DNA of 64,000 nucleotides from Penelope pileata (Eukaryota; Chordata; Aves; Galliformes; Cracidae): the NCBI GenBank assembly GCA_013396635.1, contig WBMW01003948.1, forward strand, positions 296,034 to 360,033, given 5' to 3'. Within the stretch, counting starts at the first letter, position 1, and each line of letters begins with the position of its first letter. This document shows positions 61,746-64,000 of the stretch, one piece after another. The translations under genes were made by a program, and so were the position numbers. The notes under the pieces are model-generated. The model made no database searches, was not told the origin of the DNA, and saw only the letters and a list, made by a program, of their open reading frames with translations.

Positions 61746-64000
61746 AATGAAGGCACTGATTTTGTCTGTAGTAGTCTGCACCAAAGTTCTCTCTCCTCAG
61801 AAGCACATCTTCTGTGTTTCTTTTGTATTTAAAGATCTTCCTTTGATGAAGCAGCCACCTCTTTTCCACTTAGGCATTTCCAAATATGAGGTCTTTTTCT
61901 TCATCTTAGATGTATGACGTGAAACTGTACACCACGTATCTTTTGTAACTTAAGTCTTCAAGGATACTTGTGCTGTGTCTGCATTAGCAAGTAGCACCAT
62001 GCACCAGGATCTGATTTACTGGGTGACCTCCATGCTCTGTGCATTTGAAACTTGAAGGCAGAGAACTCACACCTGCCCTAGCTTGGCCCTGTGACCTGAA
62101 GGCCAATTAACAACTGGACTGTCTCTTCAAATTTCACCTTAAAAGGGCACTTACTGCTTCAAATGACAACATTAATGCATATGTAGCCCCCACCTCCTGT
62201 TCATTGTTTTGATCCTCCTGCATATTGATAATGTTTTCTGAATTAAACAGTTCTCAAGAAATGTCAACAGGCTCCTGTATTGAATGAAAATAAAGGTTGT
62301 AGCAAGGTCAGCCATTGAGTCTTCTCAGACATCCTTCTGGCTTGGCAGTTTCCCTTGTCAGCACAGTTAATTGTTGCCTTATAGGTGGTGCCCAGATAAC
62401 ACTAGTCATACAGCTACTAACTCTGCAGTTATTGTTCACATCCTCTCCCCTTTCACTATAAATGCCACATAAAAAAAAAAAAAGTGTTTTTCTCAGTACC
62501 AAGTAGATTACATTTTCTGTGTTGCCCTTGTATAGAAAATCTTATCAAAGAAAGATGTCAAGTTTGTCAACACCTTCCTTTAGCAAACCTGTGTTACATT
62601 TTATCTTACTCTCTTCTTCTGTCACCATTTTCTTATTCTGTTTCTCTTGTCATAATTCACTCCTTCAGATTTCTTTCCTGAAACTTTGGTGTGCTATTAA
62701 GTCAGATGAACAACTTATTCTCTTGCTGAATCACTTCTTCCCCAATCCTTAAACACAGGTAAGGTAATAGAGCTGCTAATGGTGTCTCATGCTACCTGAA
62801 CTTAGATATTTTAAAAATCCTCATGAAGTAACCCACAACTTCATATCCTTATTCTTTTCACACTGTTTGGGCAGACATTAGCTGATGCTCTGTTAAAAGT
62901 GCATGAAGTTCTGCTATTTTGCTTCAAAGTTATATAAGCTTACCACTTCACCATTTGCTATCCCGCCCTTAACATCAAGTTTGGCAATGTCACTTTTACG
63001 CAGAATCGAAGCTTAATTTATAAAAAGTATCTAAATTATTTTCAGTTTTGGTCTTTCCATATCAGTTTCATCGTTTGTCTTCTGATTTTGTATGATTGAA
63101 GAACCATTTTCTGTTTATTTTCATCTTTTTGCAAAGGTTCAAACAGATTTCAGTCATTCTCACTCAATACCTATCGTCATCTATGAACACAGCTTTCCTT
63201 CCAATAAACAACTTCTTCCATTCCTTGAAAGCTTTCTGTTTCTTTCTAGTTCTCTTTAAAATGTTGTTATTTATCCTGTGCTGCTTGGAACTCTCCTCCA
63301 TAACTTCTCCTCTAGTGCTGAAAACTAATCTGTGTGCTTTTTGATTTATGTGGAGAAAGCTCAGTATAACTTTAAAAAAATTTTTTTTCAATACAACTGA
63401 TTCTTCTAACTATTTCATCTAAATTCTCAGTCTTTTGAAACCAGAAACCTTAGTTACAGGTCAGGCAGGGAAGAATATTGACTTCTTCCATTCAATTTAG
63501 GCTTCACTAATTTTTCATCAGTCAAAAAACACATTACCAAAAGTATTGGAAAACGTATTAAGAAAAAAAGTATAAATAGCATTGTCTGCTGTTAGCTTTA
63601 GGGAAATTCTGTTTCTTCAAGGTCTTCTGGAACTTTCCATAATTAATTTATTAAGTTAATCAACACAATGATTTTGTATCTCTTAAGGAAAACTGCAAGG
63701 TGCAGCAAGGACTCAGAACAAACTTCATTTTTTCTGTCCATATCCTGAGTGATTTTTGTGACTTGAAATTGCTCACTATTCCAGGAATGAATTTGCGTAC
63801 ATACATTCACAGGCAGATTGTTCTGCAGTAAATAACAGATTATATTTGAAACTGTCTTTTATTTTAAAAAACTGCAAAGTAGATCTAATGGTGGAAAATG
63901 TGCAAACCTGATAACTGTTGTCATTTAAATTGTGGCGTGACAAGGAAAAGTAAAAAATCTGTCTAGTTGGACTCGCAGATATTTGAAGCAGTCTACACAG
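61746..64000. other. Unique AT-rich noncoding DNA, no gene seen
   Basis: Plus frames of 65-82 codons (62484-62752, 63096-63344) are Phe/Leu/Ser-rich translations of pyrimidine-rich DNA with no domain. A poly-A run of about 14 lies at 62470-62483. No RNA gene or repeat body was recognised to the end of the window. Confidence 0.6.

Noticed and set aside
1..64000. CRISPR arrays, toxin-antitoxin or other prokaryotic systems
   Set aside because: No regularly spaced repeats, operons or ribosome binding sites are present, and the repeat content is avian nuclear.

Overview
The window looks like 64 kb of gene-free, AT-rich nuclear DNA from a bird. Three repeat families point to this. First, there are seven relics of CR1 non-LTR retrotransposons, several ending in the avian ATTCTATG-type 3' tail. 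Second, there is a solo endogenous-retrovirus LTR of a kind common in birds. Third, there are two dead mariner DNA transposons whose ends and transposase resemble the Galluhop / Mariner1_GG family known from chicken. The mariner copies make a galliform the best guess; 'bird' is much safer than 'chicken'. Nothing looks bacterial, viral or organellar. There is no operon structure, CpG island, rRNA, tRNA or CRISPR array. I could not support any intact protein-coding gene. The longest uninterrupted reading frames are 172, 136, 122 and 120 codons. They are either simple repeat or have no recognisable domain.

Layout. 1-13.6 kb: unique AT-rich DNA with a 3'-truncated CR1 (about 2.14-2.52 kb), a pure (TTTTTC)18 satellite tract (4.09-4.20 kb) and a very old tRNA-like inverted repeat (about 6.59-6.70 kb). 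13.6-25.4 kb: a minus-strand CR1 tail, a homopurine minisatellite (14.83-14.97 kb), a second plus-strand CR1 (17.87-18.13 kb), then about 1.1 kb of repeat-free, homeodomain/POU-motif-rich sequence (22.38-23.52 kb) that reads like conserved regulatory DNA. 25.4-31 kb: mariner copy 1 (minus), a CR1 tail, and a second enhancer-like block (29.59-30.11 kb). 31-45 kb: a MIR/L2-like fossil at 33.2 kb, a cluster of alternating TTAGGTGA-type motifs at 34.7 kb, an older CR1 lineage at 39.7-40.0 kb and mariner copy 2 (minus, nearly full length). 45-64 kb: the solo LTR, two further CR1 copies (49.0-49.4 and 61.3-61.7 kb), a second MIR/L2-like fossil (55.9 kb) and two more enhancer-like blocks (54.4-55.3 and 56.4-56.95 kb).

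Interpretation. The window is best read as a gene desert or the interior of a very long intron. Its transposon strata have different ages: MIR/L2-like and old CR1, then avian CR1, the LTR and mariner. Several unique blocks are candidates for conserved cis-regulatory elements. I found no convincing new multi-gene system. The most useful leads are the regulatory candidates and the alternating AGGTSA-type motif array. All coordinates of diverged repeats are approximate, because they were judged by eye from remembered family patterns and not by alignment.
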